From assembly GCA_965214375.1 (NCBI GenBank), contig OZ243947.1, forward strand, positions 2,728,001 through 2,792,000: DNA of 64,000 nt, given 5' to 3'. This document shows positions 56,483-64,000 of the stretch, piece after piece. Origin of the DNA: Endobugula sp965214375 (lineage in GTDB: Bacteria; Pseudomonadota; Gammaproteobacteria; Pseudomonadales; Cellvibrionaceae). The notes beneath the pieces are model-generated. The model was not told the DNA's origin and did not search any database. It saw nothing but the letters and a program-made list of their open reading frames with translations. Position numbers and translations under genes: made by a program. The stretch's first letter is position 1; the number at the start of each line of letters is the position of its first letter.

Positions 56483-57217
56483 ATGGCCCCTGCTAAAAAA
56501 GCCACTCGAAAGCGCCCCGCTGCAAAGAAAAAATCTGCAGCTAAGAAAAAACCTGCTGCTAAAAAAGTAGTCGCGCCTGCTGTAGTAAAAGCAGAGTCAA
56601 CACTAAAAAAACTGTTAGCGGATATTAAAAAACAAGAATCTGAACTTGCTAAGGCTCGTAAGCAAGCTGCCGCTGCTCGTAAAAAAGCCGCAAAAGCCAA
56701 GACTGCTGCGGCTAAGCGTGTAGCAGTTTCTGCTGGTAATGCTGTTAAAAAAGCATCAGCTAAGGCAGCTCAATTGAAAGATAAGAGAAAGTCCGCTGCA
56801 TTGGCATTGTTTAAAGCTAAAGCGATGGCTGCAGTGAAACAGGTAGAAGATGCCGCCAAAGCAGCGGTTGCAGCAACCAGCGCTTCTATCGATGCTAAAA
56901 CAGATAAGGATTTAGATAAAGCAACCAAAGCCTATGTTGCCAAATGGAAGAAAAAGCGTGCGGCGGCCAATGCTAAGAAAGTAAAAGCAGCGGCTAAAAA
57001 AGCAGCGGCTAAAGTGAAAGCAGCAGAGAAAAAGGCAAAAACAAAAATTGCAGCTGCTGAGAAAAAGGCAACGGCCAAGCCTAAAAAGAGAAAAGCCAAG
57101 AAAAAAACAGCGGCTAAAAAAACGGCTTCAGCAGCAAAGCCAGCTGCTAAGAAAAAACCAGCTGCTAAGAAAAAGCCAGCAGCAAAGAGAAATCAGCCAA
57201 AAAGAAATAATAATTGA
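56483..57217 (+). CDS. histone H1-like Lys/Ala-rich DNA-binding protein (AlgP-like)
   Basis: A 244-residue protein made almost only of Ala, Lys and Arg. The N- and C-termini carry AAK/PAAKK repeats (such as PAAKKKPAAKKKPAAK), like AlgP of Pseudomonas or H1-like proteins. The middle (about 30-150) is a helical, coiled-coil-like region including LKKLLADIKKQESELAKARKQ. Such proteins bind DNA non-specifically and may compact or regulate it. RBS GAGGAGAG precedes the ATG at 56483. The terminator at 57227 ends it, so it is probably monocistronic. Confidence 0.88.
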   Translation: MAPAKKATRKRPAAKKKSAAKKKPAAKKVVAPAVVKAESTLKKLLADIKKQESELAKARKQAAAARKKAAKAKTAAAKRVAVSAGNAVKKASAKAAQLKDKRKSAALALFKAKAMAAVKQVEDAAKAAVAATSASIDAKTDKDLDKATKAYVAKWKKKRAAANAKKVKAAAKKAAAKVKAAEKKAKTKIAAAEKKATAKPKKRKAKKKTAAKKTASAAKPAAKKKPAAKKKPAAKRNQPKRNNN

Positions 57218-57226
57218 GTGAATTAC

Positions 57227-57252
57227 AAGCCCCTACATGGGGCTTACTTTTA
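57227..57252 (+). terminator. rho-independent terminator after the H1-like gene
   Basis: A perfect stem AAGCCCC-TACAT-GGGGCTT (57227-57245) followed by ACTTTTAT, 10 bp beyond the stop. Confidence 0.8.
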
Positions 57253-57264
57253 TAGGGGGTTACA

Positions 57265-57645
57265 ATGTTAAATCAAGTCGAAAATAATGATGTGGTTCTA
57301 CTTATAGGTCGTGTTTTGCTGGGTCTTATTTACGCTATCGCTGTTGTTGGTTTGGTGCAAGGTAACGTGCCTGTAGATTTTTCTGCAAATGGCGCTAAAA
57401 TTATTGCGTTACCCGCAATTGTGGTCTGGGTGGGTTATATTGTTAAAGTTGTTGCCGGTATCTGTGTAGTGGTTGGATTTCAGACGCGTTTGGCTGCATT
57501 AGCGTTAGCCGTGTTTACCCTGATTAATGCATTTAATTACCATGATTTTGGCGGTATTGTATTCATGAAAGAAATGAGTATGTTGGGCGGTTTATTAATT
57601 TTGGCCGCTACTGGTCCAGGTAAATTTAGCGTAGATAATAGATAA
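57265..57645 (+). CDS. DoxX family membrane protein
   Basis: A 126-residue protein with four predicted membrane helices, beginning at about residue 9 (VVLLIGRVLLGLIYAIAVVGLVQG) and the family-type FNYHDFGGIVFMKEMSMLGGLL loop before the last helix. DoxX family members are quinone-related or membrane redox components in some organisms; a role here is not deducible. RBS AGGGGG before the ATG at 57265. Confidence 0.85.
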   Translation: MLNQVENNDVVLLIGRVLLGLIYAIAVVGLVQGNVPVDFSANGAKIIALPAIVVWVGYIVKVVAGICVVVGFQTRLAALALAVFTLINAFNYHDFGGIVFMKEMSMLGGLLILAATGPGKFSVDNR

Positions 57646-57752
57646 TCTCTTGTTGGCATAACCCGCTCACGTATTGTGGTTTAATCAATAGTGAAGCGGG
57701 TTGCCCACATTTTTGATAAAATGATTGCTTTTACAGATAATAAAAGCGATCA

Positions 57753-58487
57753 ATGTCTTCTCAACCCCTTTCCTCTTTACTCCCTTCTTTATTGGCTATA
57801 GATACCTCAGCCGATGCCTGCTCGGTTGCTCTGCTCACCCCGGCGATATCGCAACAGCGTGTCCTTGTGGCTCCGCGTGAGCATACACAGCGTTTGTTGC
57901 CAATGGTTCAATCCCTGCTTGCGGATTATAAAACGAGTATTTCTGCGTTGGATGCAATTGCTGTTGGTATTGGCCCAGGATCATTTACGGGCTTGCGTAT
58001 TGGGTTGAGTGTAGCCCAAGGTCTGGCTTATGGCGCTGATTTACCATTAGTTCCTGTTTCTACGCTACAAGCTATGGCACAAACGGCATTTCGTAAACAC
58101 GTAGTGCAAGATTTTAATACAGTACTGTCTGTGATTGATGCCCGTATGAATGAAGTTTATTGGTCTGCATATCAGCTGAATCAAGAGTCACAGCAAATGG
58201 AGTCTATATCTAAAGAATATATAGACTCTCCGAATGAGCTGGTTGAGCACGATATGTTTAGGAATGTTCAGCATCTTGTGGGTGTTGGTTCTGGTTGGCA
58301 TTACCCGTCGTTACAGAAACAGTCTATTGTCGTAGAACAGGCTGTTTACCCTGAGGCGATTGATATTGCTTTTTTGGCTCAACACTTGTATCTCCAAGAA
58401 AAAACAGTTCAGCCGCAGGAAACTGCCCCGGTTTATTTGCGTGAAGAAGTTAGTTGGAAAAAACGCCAGCGTATCCGCAAAACCTAA
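57753..58487 (+). CDS. tsaB: tRNA t6A37 threonylcarbamoyltransferase subunit TsaB
   Basis: TsaB is the partner of TsaD in threonylcarbamoylation of A37 in ANN-decoding tRNAs. The 244-residue ASKHA-fold protein contains LLAIDTSADACSVAL, GIGPGSFTGLRIGLSVAQGLAYG and VIDARMNEVYWS, all family signatures. Convergent with the symporter gene; a shared hairpin (AGTCTTC...GAAGACT) spans the junction. Confidence 0.94.
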   Translation: MSSQPLSSLLPSLLAIDTSADACSVALLTPAISQQRVLVAPREHTQRLLPMVQSLLADYKTSISALDAIAVGIGPGSFTGLRIGLSVAQGLAYGADLPLVPVSTLQAMAQTAFRKHVVQDFNTVLSVIDARMNEVYWSAYQLNQESQQMESISKEYIDSPNELVEHDMFRNVQHLVGVGSGWHYPSLQKQSIVVEQAVYPEAIDIAFLAQHLYLQEKTVQPQETAPVYLREEVSWKKRQRIRKT

Positions 58488-58495
58488 AGTCTTCG

Positions 58496-59464
58496 TTACG
58501 GTGAAGACTGGGAGCGTAACAAACGCTGGTAAATAGGAGTTTGTAGTGCAGGCAGCAGGTACATTGGAATTTGCCCTACAGAGAAGAATAACAATAAATC
58601 GATACTGGCTTGATCAACCAGTAGTAAGTACACCAATCCCAAATTACAGTTACCGCACATCATGGCAATGGCTAAAGAGGTTTTTCGGGGTAATTTCCAG
58701 AAAATGGCAGCACTAATGATTTGTGTAAATATAACGAAGCCAGTGCTAAATAATAGTGTAATGAGAACATAGACCGGGCGTTCTAAAATAATGGCGGTCA
58801 CGCCATCCATAATGCCAACAATAAAGCAGGAAATAAATATTACGGCGATACCATCGAGTGTATGAGAGTATTTCTTAAGTCGTTTTTCACCGATTGTTTT
58901 TTTTGTTACTAGAGCAATTATAAAGGCGGTAAAAATAAAGGCTGCAAGAAACAGGCTTAATTCTATTGCCGATTTTTCAATAATGATACCGGACAGTTCC
59001 AAGGTGATTGGTGGAAGCGTAAGCGGGACAATTAACATGGTTTCTACTGTTGCAACCACGACAATTGCAGCATCAAGCTTCATAAAGATCGCAATGGCTA
59101 TACATGCAGTCAGTGGTGGCGCAGCGGCAGTAATAACTGCCGCTGTGCTGAGTGCTGAATTGATAGGAATAATCAGTAAAAATAGCCATATAACGATAGG
59201 GCAGGCGACCAACATCCAAAGAATCAACCATACCATGAGTTTCCAGCGTTTGAGGTGGTAATAGGCTTCTTTCCAGTCTACTTTTGCTAAACCAATCATT
59301 AATGGCACGATAAGTGATACGCTTAGAAATGAATTGAGAGAATTGGCAGCTGCTGGAAACAGTAAACCGATGACTAAACCAGCGGGTAAGGATTTGGAGG
59401 CGTGTAGCCCTATCCAATCGAGGAAGCGTACTAACATATACAGTCCTGCATGTTTTTGTACCAT
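58496..59464 (-). CDS. bile acid:sodium symporter-like membrane transporter
   Basis: A 322-residue membrane protein with about ten helices in the BASS-type fold. The long helices include the discontinuous-helix pattern AAPPLTACIAIAIF and LIVPLMIGLAKVDWKEAYYHLKR. Proline and small residues near the two crossover regions fit Na+-coupled carriers. The substrate is unknown; arsenite or panto-type substrates are not indicated by motifs. It ends tail-to-tail with tsaB. Confidence 0.7.
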   Translation of the reverse strand: MVQKHAGLYMLVRFLDWIGLHASKSLPAGLVIGLLFPAAANSLNSFLSVSLIVPLMIGLAKVDWKEAYYHLKRWKLMVWLILWMLVACPIVIWLFLLIIPINSALSTAAVITAAAPPLTACIAIAIFMKLDAAIVVVATVETMLIVPLTLPPITLELSGIIIEKSAIELSLFLAAFIFTAFIIALVTKKTIGEKRLKKYSHTLDGIAVIFISCFIVGIMDGVTAIILERPVYVLITLLFSTGFVIFTQIISAAIFWKLPRKTSLAIAMMCGNCNLGLVYLLLVDQASIDLLLFFSVGQIPMYLLPALQTPIYQRLLRSQSSP

Positions 59465-59798
59465 TTTTAACGATTTTATCGTGTAATCTCAGGGCTTGTC
59501 TAACAGTAATCGCTAATACTCTTGCTATTTAAATGATGAGTTATGTTTTTTAGGTCAGACTGTAGTAATTGGCGATAATTTATTGACAAAAAGCCGATAA
59601 ATCAATTCAATAGGCCATTGTAATTCTTAAGTCAAAGCCAACCTTGTTGAATTAAACGGAAAAACCCTCAAGTCGACTCACTATAATAGCGAAGGTGCTA
59701 TAATGGTGGCCTTTGGTCTACCTAAAAGGGATTTGCTGGCTTCTTCTATCAGTTACACCGATAGTCGTAATACATTAACATCATTAGATGGTACAAAT
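59465..59798. other. promoter-containing gap upstream of the oad genes
   Basis: About 330 bp without a convincing gene. It holds two TATAAT boxes (59682 and 59699), and the frame of the oadG fusion is open from an ATG at 59703. That ATG overlaps the second -10 box, so the leading 32 codons are unlikely to be translated. No riboswitch-like structure was recognised. Confidence 0.5.
59696..59704 (+). promoter_or_regulatory. extended -10 promoter of the oad/gdh group
   Basis: TGCTATAAT, the extended -10 form, lies about 95 bp before the OadG start at 59799. Its presence argues against the upstream ATG at 59703 as the real start. Confidence 0.5.
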
Positions 59799-60497
59799 AT
59801 GGTAATTAATTGGTCAGATAGTATTGAGCTGACGCTATTGGGTATGGGGACTGTTTTTGTCTTTCTAACTCTACTTGTATTTGCAGTCATGGCTATGTCT
59901 GCTCTTATCAATAAGCTCCACACTCCAGAATCTACACAGCATACATCAAAAACATCTGCACAAAAAACAGCCGCCACAAATGCACCCGTGCATGCGGTAA
60001 GTGCTGATGAACCCGTGACTGCGCCCTTGGCGGGCAAGGTTGTTGATATCCTCGTTAAGGAAGGTCAATCTATACAGCAAGGTGATGTGTTGATGGTCCT
60101 GGAAGCGATGAAGATGGAGACTGAGATCAAAGCTCAATATTCTGGCGTGGTTGGGAAAATAAGCGCCAAATCGGGCGATATGGTTAACACAGGTGATGTC
60201 CTGCTAACGACAGGCGGTGCTTCGGTTGCCTCTGACAATGCGGCTACTAATGCTTCTAGCAGTGCAGTTGCCGAGGCCAGTAGTGCTGGCCAGACAGTGA
60301 CAGCGCCTCTAGCCGGAACAATACACCGGGTTGATGTCGGTCAAGGACAGCAAGTTAACGAAGGGGATGTTCTTATCATATTGGAAGCGATGAAAATGGA
60401 AACCGAAATTAAAGCGCAACAATCGGGTTGTATTAGTGCAATACATGTTTCTGCTGGTGATACGGTTTCTGTTGGCGATACGTTAGTATCGTATTAG
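59799..60497 (+). CDS. oadG: OadG fused to two tandem biotinyl domains
   Basis: A 232-residue protein. Residues 1-40 are the OadG-type membrane anchor (MVINWSDSIELTLLGMGTV) of Na+-translocating decarboxylases. A linker of about 30 residues is followed by two biotinyl-carrier domains, each with LEAMKMETEI; biotinyl Lys105 and Lys199. OadA's carboxyltransferase domain is absent from the chain and from the window. The two carrier copies differ at many synonymous sites, so the duplication is old. The ATG at 59799 replaces an earlier frame-open ATG at 59703. oadB follows after 74 bp, so this likely anchors biotin for the OadB sodium pump. Confidence 0.82.
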   Translation: MVINWSDSIELTLLGMGTVFVFLTLLVFAVMAMSALINKLHTPESTQHTSKTSAQKTAATNAPVHAVSADEPVTAPLAGKVVDILVKEGQSIQQGDVLMVLEAMKMETEIKAQYSGVVGKISAKSGDMVNTGDVLLTTGGASVASDNAATNASSSAVAEASSAGQTVTAPLAGTIHRVDVGQGQQVNEGDVLIILEAMKMETEIKAQQSGCISAIHVSAGDTVSVGDTLVSY

Positions 60498-60571
60498 GAA
60501 TAATTCGTGCTGCAAATACTTGTTTTGCAGCAATTCTATTCATTTATTGAGAATGTTTTAAGTCATTTGTT

Positions 60572-61738
60572 ATGGAAAAATTAAGCTCTCTTTTACTCGA
60601 CTCTGGTATTGCTAATATAACTGGCGGGCAGTGTGCCATGATGATAGTTGCATTAGTACTTTTATATTTGGCAATCGCCCGTAAATTTGAACCTCTTCTG
60701 CTAGTGCCTATTGCGATAGGGACATTATTGGTTAACATCCCGGGCGCGGGCATGTATGACGCTCCTGTATACGATGCGCAAGGGCAGATGGAAACGGCTG
60801 GCGGTTTACTTTACTACGTTTTTCACATCGGTATTGGCAGTGGTATTTTCCCATTGTTAATTTTTATGGGCGTTGGTGCTATGACGGATTTTGGTCCTCT
60901 GCTGGCCAACCCTAAAATGCTGTTTCTTGGAGCTGCGGCACAGTTTGGTATTTTTGCTACGGTTATTGGTGCTATTGCGCTATCGGCGACAGGTGTAGTT
61001 GATTTTTCTCTGATGCAGGCCGCAGCGATTGGTATTATTGGTGGTGCGGATGGCCCCACCTCGATTTTTGTCGCAAGTAAGTTAGCGCCTGAATTGCTGG
61101 GTGCTATCGCCGTTGCGGCATATTCGTATATGGCGCTCGTTCCAGTGATTCAACCGCCGATTATGAAGGCTTTTACCAATGAAGAAGAGCGCAAAATTGA
61201 AATGGTGCAATTGCGCCCCGTTTCCAAGATGGAAAAAATCTTCTTCCCATTAGCGGTATTGATTCTAGTTGGTCTATTCTTACCTAGTGCAGCACCGCTG
61301 TTGGGTATGTTTTGTTTTGGTAATTTGATGAAAGAGTGTGGAGTTGTTGATCGTTTGAGTGACACGGTTCAAAATGCTCTCATTAATATTGTGACTATAT
61401 TCTTAGGTTTGGGGGTTGGTGCTAAACTGAACGCCTATAGCTTCTTAAATTTTGAAACTATCGGTATTCTATTGTTAGGCTTACTCGCTTTCGGTATTGG
61501 TACTGCCGCCGGTGTATTGATGGCTAAATTTATGAATCTATTCTTAACGCAAAAAATTAACCCTTTGATAGGGTCTGCAGGTGTATCGGCTGTCCCTATG
61601 GCGGCAAGGGTTTCGAATAAAGTAGGTTTGGAAGCAAACAGCAACAATTTCTTGCTGATGCACGCAATGGGTCCAAATGTTGCGGGTGTTATTGGTTCAG
61701 CAATTGCTGCGGGCGTGATGATTAGTTACTTCAATTAA
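60572..61738 (+). CDS. oadB: sodium-pumping decarboxylase subunit beta
   Basis: OadB decarboxylates carboxybiotin and couples this to Na+ export. The 388-residue protein has about nine membrane helices. The conserved IGGADGPTSIFVAS loop contains the Asp implicated in Na+ and proton handling, and MVPMAARVSN-like sequence near the C-terminus is conserved (here AVPMAARVSNKVG). The family occurs in oxaloacetate, methylmalonyl-CoA and glutaconyl-CoA decarboxylases; the substrate depends on the missing carboxyltransferase. It follows the biotinyl fusion. Confidence 0.92.
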   Translation: MEKLSSLLLDSGIANITGGQCAMMIVALVLLYLAIARKFEPLLLVPIAIGTLLVNIPGAGMYDAPVYDAQGQMETAGGLLYYVFHIGIGSGIFPLLIFMGVGAMTDFGPLLANPKMLFLGAAAQFGIFATVIGAIALSATGVVDFSLMQAAAIGIIGGADGPTSIFVASKLAPELLGAIAVAAYSYMALVPVIQPPIMKAFTNEEERKIEMVQLRPVSKMEKIFFPLAVLILVGLFLPSAAPLLGMFCFGNLMKECGVVDRLSDTVQNALINIVTIFLGLGVGAKLNAYSFLNFETIGILLLGLLAFGIGTAAGVLMAKFMNLFLTQKINPLIGSAGVSAVPMAARVSNKVGLEANSNNFLLMHAMGPNVAGVIGSAIAAGVMISYFN

Positions 61739-61760
61739 GAGAGGTTTTAATTTAACAAAC

Positions 61761-64000
61761 ATGAAACATATTTTTGATCAATCAGTTGATCACCTAACAA
61801 TTACAAAAACAAATTTTTTACAAGATAAATTAAACCAGAAACTCAACTTATATGTTGAGGGCAAGGGAGCGAAGCTTACTTTGTCCCATGCAGTCCCCAT
61901 ATTGGAAAATATGGGGCTTTCCATTGCCCAGTGCCATTTGGATGAAAAAGGTGACGGGCAATGGAGCATGATGTTTGAAATCGAATCATCCACTCTTCCC
62001 GTAGATAACTTACCTGGTTCAGATATTGAGCAGTTTTTATCATTATTGTTAGCGGGCGATGCTGAAAACGATATTCTTAACCAGCTGGCATTGCAACCTA
62101 ATATTTCACTGGAATATATCCCTGTCCTACGAGCGCTTAGTCATTATTTATTGCAGTTGCAATTTAATTTTGGCGTCAATTCACTGTATAAGTGCTTAAT
62201 TAAAAATGAGTCTGTTACCGAGCTTCTGGTTAGCTACTTCAAAAATAAGTTTACTCCTGGTAAAGCTGACACAAGCGAAGATCTGGCTGAAATAGAGAGG
62301 ACGATAGAAACACGTATTGATTCCATTCAGGGGCGTGATGATGACCTTATTTGCAGGCGATACTTCTCCGTATTAAAAGCGATAACCCGTACTAACTTTT
62401 ACAAAACAGATAAACCACAAAATCGAGTGTCGGCAATTAGTTTTAAAATTGAACCGAAGTATATTGACGGCATCCCCAAGCCAGTGCCGGCCTATGAGAT
62501 ATTTATTTACAACACAATTGTTGAAGGTGTTCACCTGCGCGGTGGAAAAGTGTCTCGTGGAGGTATTCGCTTCTCTGATCGCCATGAGGATTATCGTACA
62601 GAGGTATTAGGGCTGGTTAAAACCCAGATGGTTAAAAATTCTGTGATTGTGCCTGTAGGTGCAAAAGGTGGCTTTATCTGTAAAGCTGACCTCAGCCATG
62701 CCTCCAAGGACGAATATTTTAATTACATTAAAGCGTGTTATGAAATTTTTATCCGCTCTATTTTGGATATCACAGATAACCGTGTAGATGGTGAAAATGT
62801 GACTCCTGACAATGTAAAACGCTATGACGATGAGGATAGCTATCTGGTTGTTGCTGCTGATAAAGGAACAGCCACCTTTTCTGATTTTGCCAATTCGATT
62901 GCCAGCGAGTATGGATACTGGTTGGGTGATGCCTTTGCTTCCGGTGGAAAAAATGGTTATGACCATAAAAAAATGGGTATTACCGCCAAGGGAGCCTGGC
63001 AATCAGCTAAACGTTTATTGGCTGAAGTAGGGAAAGATATTGATAATGATCCTGTTTCCGTTGTGGGCATTGGTGATATGTCGGGGGATGTGTTTGGTAA
63101 TGGCATGCTATTGTCTCCTCATATTGAATTGATTGCTGCTTTCAATCATAAGCATATTTTTATGGATCCTAATCCGGATGCCAGCGTTAGTTTTGCGGAA
63201 CGTAAGCGATTATTTGATCTTCCATATTCTTCTTGGGCGGATTACGACAAACAAACCTTGTCGGCAGGCGGTTCGATTTATGAGCGTACTCAAAAGCGGA
63301 TTATATTATCTCAGGAAGCGGCCGAGCGTTTGAATATCAGCGTCAATGTGCCTGTTACTCCTGATGCATTAATCCAAGCTATTCTGTGCGCCGAAGTTGA
63401 TATGCTCTGGAATGGTGGTATTGGTACTTATGTTAAAGCATCCAGCGAAACAGATATGGACGTTAGTGATAAGGCCAATGATCGTGTCAGGATTGATGCG
63501 ACAGAATTGAGTTCAAGTATTGTTGCTGAAGGTGGTAATCTTGGCTTAACTCAGAAAGCAAGGATAGAGTATGCTTTGTCCGGTGGCCTAATTCATATGG
63601 ATGCCGTCGATAATGCGGGTGGGGTTGATTGTTCAGATCATGAGGTCAATATTAAAATCCTGCTGGAAGATGTTCTGAAAGATGGCCTTATCAACCATGA
63701 CCAGCGCAACGAGTTACTGGCTGACATGTCGAACTCCGTGGAGTCATTAGTTCTGCATAATAACTTCAGACAAAGTAAGATGTTAAGCCAGTCAAATTAT
63801 ACAGCGCCACACTTTGTTCATCACTTTATACAATTAATCAATTTATTGGAACGTGATGGGGTTTTGGATCGAGAGCTAGCCTGTATTCCTTCTGCAGAAC
63901 AGATTGATACCCGCATGACGTCACAGGAAGGCTTTACGCGCCCTGAAATAGCCACTTTATTAGCGTACAGTAAAACACTCTTATTCAATAAGTTAGTCGA
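61761..64000 (+). CDS. NAD-glutamate dehydrogenase, large type (3' partial, N-terminus short)
   Basis: Oxidises glutamate to 2-oxoglutarate with NAD+. The frame opens after a TGA at about 61717; the ATG at 61761 starts it, and it is still open at the window end (746 codons visible). The dehydrogenase core shows GGIRFSDRHEDYRTEVLGLVK, VPVGAKGGF, GIGDMSGDVFGNGM, MWNGGIGTY, AEGGNLGLTQKARIEYAL and MDAVDNAGGVDCSDHEVNIK. In Pseudomonas-type enzymes of about 1600 residues the GGIR motif comes at about residue 830; here it is at about 265. Roughly the first 550 residues (ACT-like and helical modules) are absent. Either the gene is truncated or a shorter class is used. Confidence 0.88.
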   Translation, partial: MKHIFDQSVDHLTITKTNFLQDKLNQKLNLYVEGKGAKLTLSHAVPILENMGLSIAQCHLDEKGDGQWSMMFEIESSTLPVDNLPGSDIEQFLSLLLAGDAENDILNQLALQPNISLEYIPVLRALSHYLLQLQFNFGVNSLYKCLIKNESVTELLVSYFKNKFTPGKADTSEDLAEIERTIETRIDSIQGRDDDLICRRYFSVLKAITRTNFYKTDKPQNRVSAISFKIEPKYIDGIPKPVPAYEIFIYNTIVEGVHLRGGKVSRGGIRFSDRHEDYRTEVLGLVKTQMVKNSVIVPVGAKGGFICKADLSHASKDEYFNYIKACYEIFIRSILDITDNRVDGENVTPDNVKRYDDEDSYLVVAADKGTATFSDFANSIASEYGYWLGDAFASGGKNGYDHKKMGITAKGAWQSAKRLLAEVGKDIDNDPVSVVGIGDMSGDVFGNGMLLSPHIELIAAFNHKHIFMDPNPDASVSFAERKRLFDLPYSSWADYDKQTLSAGGSIYERTQKRIILSQEAAERLNISVNVPVTPDALIQAILCAEVDMLWNGGIGTYVKASSETDMDVSDKANDRVRIDATELSSSIVAEGGNLGLTQKARIEYALSGGLIHMDAVDNAGGVDCSDHEVNIKILLEDVLKDGLINHDQRNELLADMSNSVESLVLHNNFRQSKMLSQSNYTAPHFVHHFIQLINLLERDGVLDRELACIPSAEQIDTRMTSQEGFTRPEIATLLAYSKTLLFNKLV

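Noticed and set aside
59672..59690. Sequence CGACTCACTATA, matching the core of a T7 RNA polymerase promoter
   Set aside because: Only 12 bases match, with no GGG start or flanking match and no phage genes. The overlapping TATAAT gives a simpler sigma-70 explanation.
59703..59798. In-frame ATG at 59703 as the OadG start
   Set aside because: It overlaps the extended -10 box; the 32 extra residues do not resemble OadG, which starts at 59799.

Overview
The window is chromosomal DNA of an AT-leaning gammaproteobacterium. The gene sets and orders (pepA-holC-valS next to lptFG; gpsA-DUF4389-sixA-hydrolase-DUF4892-prmB-aroC-MFS; barA-cysM-relA-mazG; the oad sodium pump) fit the Cellvibrionales/Pseudomonadales-Oceanospirillales part of the class. 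This placement is inference from gene content. I found no rRNA, tRNA, CRISPR array, insertion sequence or prophage.

Layout. 0-4 kb: VanY-like peptidase (cut by the edge), purU, a SOUL lipoprotein and rnb. 4.1-8.3 kb: two tandem FG-GAP/thrombospondin-type-3 secreted proteins, one frameshifted. 8.5-23.2 kb: housekeeping genes (glutaminyl cyclotransferase, comFB, mnmC, fldB, trmL, gcvR, yheU, tusA, epmC, hxlR, a 5'-3' exonuclease) mixed with genes broken only by in-frame stop codons. 23.3-32.9 kb: an accessory island with an NTase-HEPN protein, a Fic protein with a small antisense partner candidate, a four-gene kinase/helicase cassette, a winged-helix NTase regulator behind a tandem 20-bp repeat, a glutamine amidotransferase, a RhuM-Fic protein, and dinJ-yafQ. 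33-58.5 kb: intact core genes (valS, holC, pepA, lptFG, htpG, gpsA, sixA, prmB, aroC, cysM, relA, mazG, adk, a histone-H1-like protein, tsaB). Within this stretch lies a BarA/GacS-like gene that lacks its kinase core and is frameshifted. 59.8-64 kb: an OadG-biotinyl-biotinyl fusion, oadB, and a large NAD-glutamate dehydrogenase that appears to lack its N-terminal third and runs off the edge.

Two signals stand out. First, eight genes between 8.4 and 24.9 kb carry twelve in-frame stop codons in total. I read no frameshift in any of the eight, and the coding frame is well preserved on both sides of each stop. This could be young nonsense decay, or less likely readthrough. Second, the cassette at 25.65-29.48 kb combines a Ser/Thr kinase with a C-terminal domain I do not recognise, a compact UvrD-like helicase, and two proteins I cannot assign. 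It sits among toxin-antitoxin-type genes and is the best candidate for an undescribed, possibly anti-phage, system. Its kinase reading frame needs one base restored near 25731.

Together with single-base frameshifts at three loci, a gutted BarA and a missing OadA carboxyltransferase domain, the window suggests a genome losing genes, as in a recent host- or niche-restricted lineage, while keeping its core envelope, translation and stringent-response genes.
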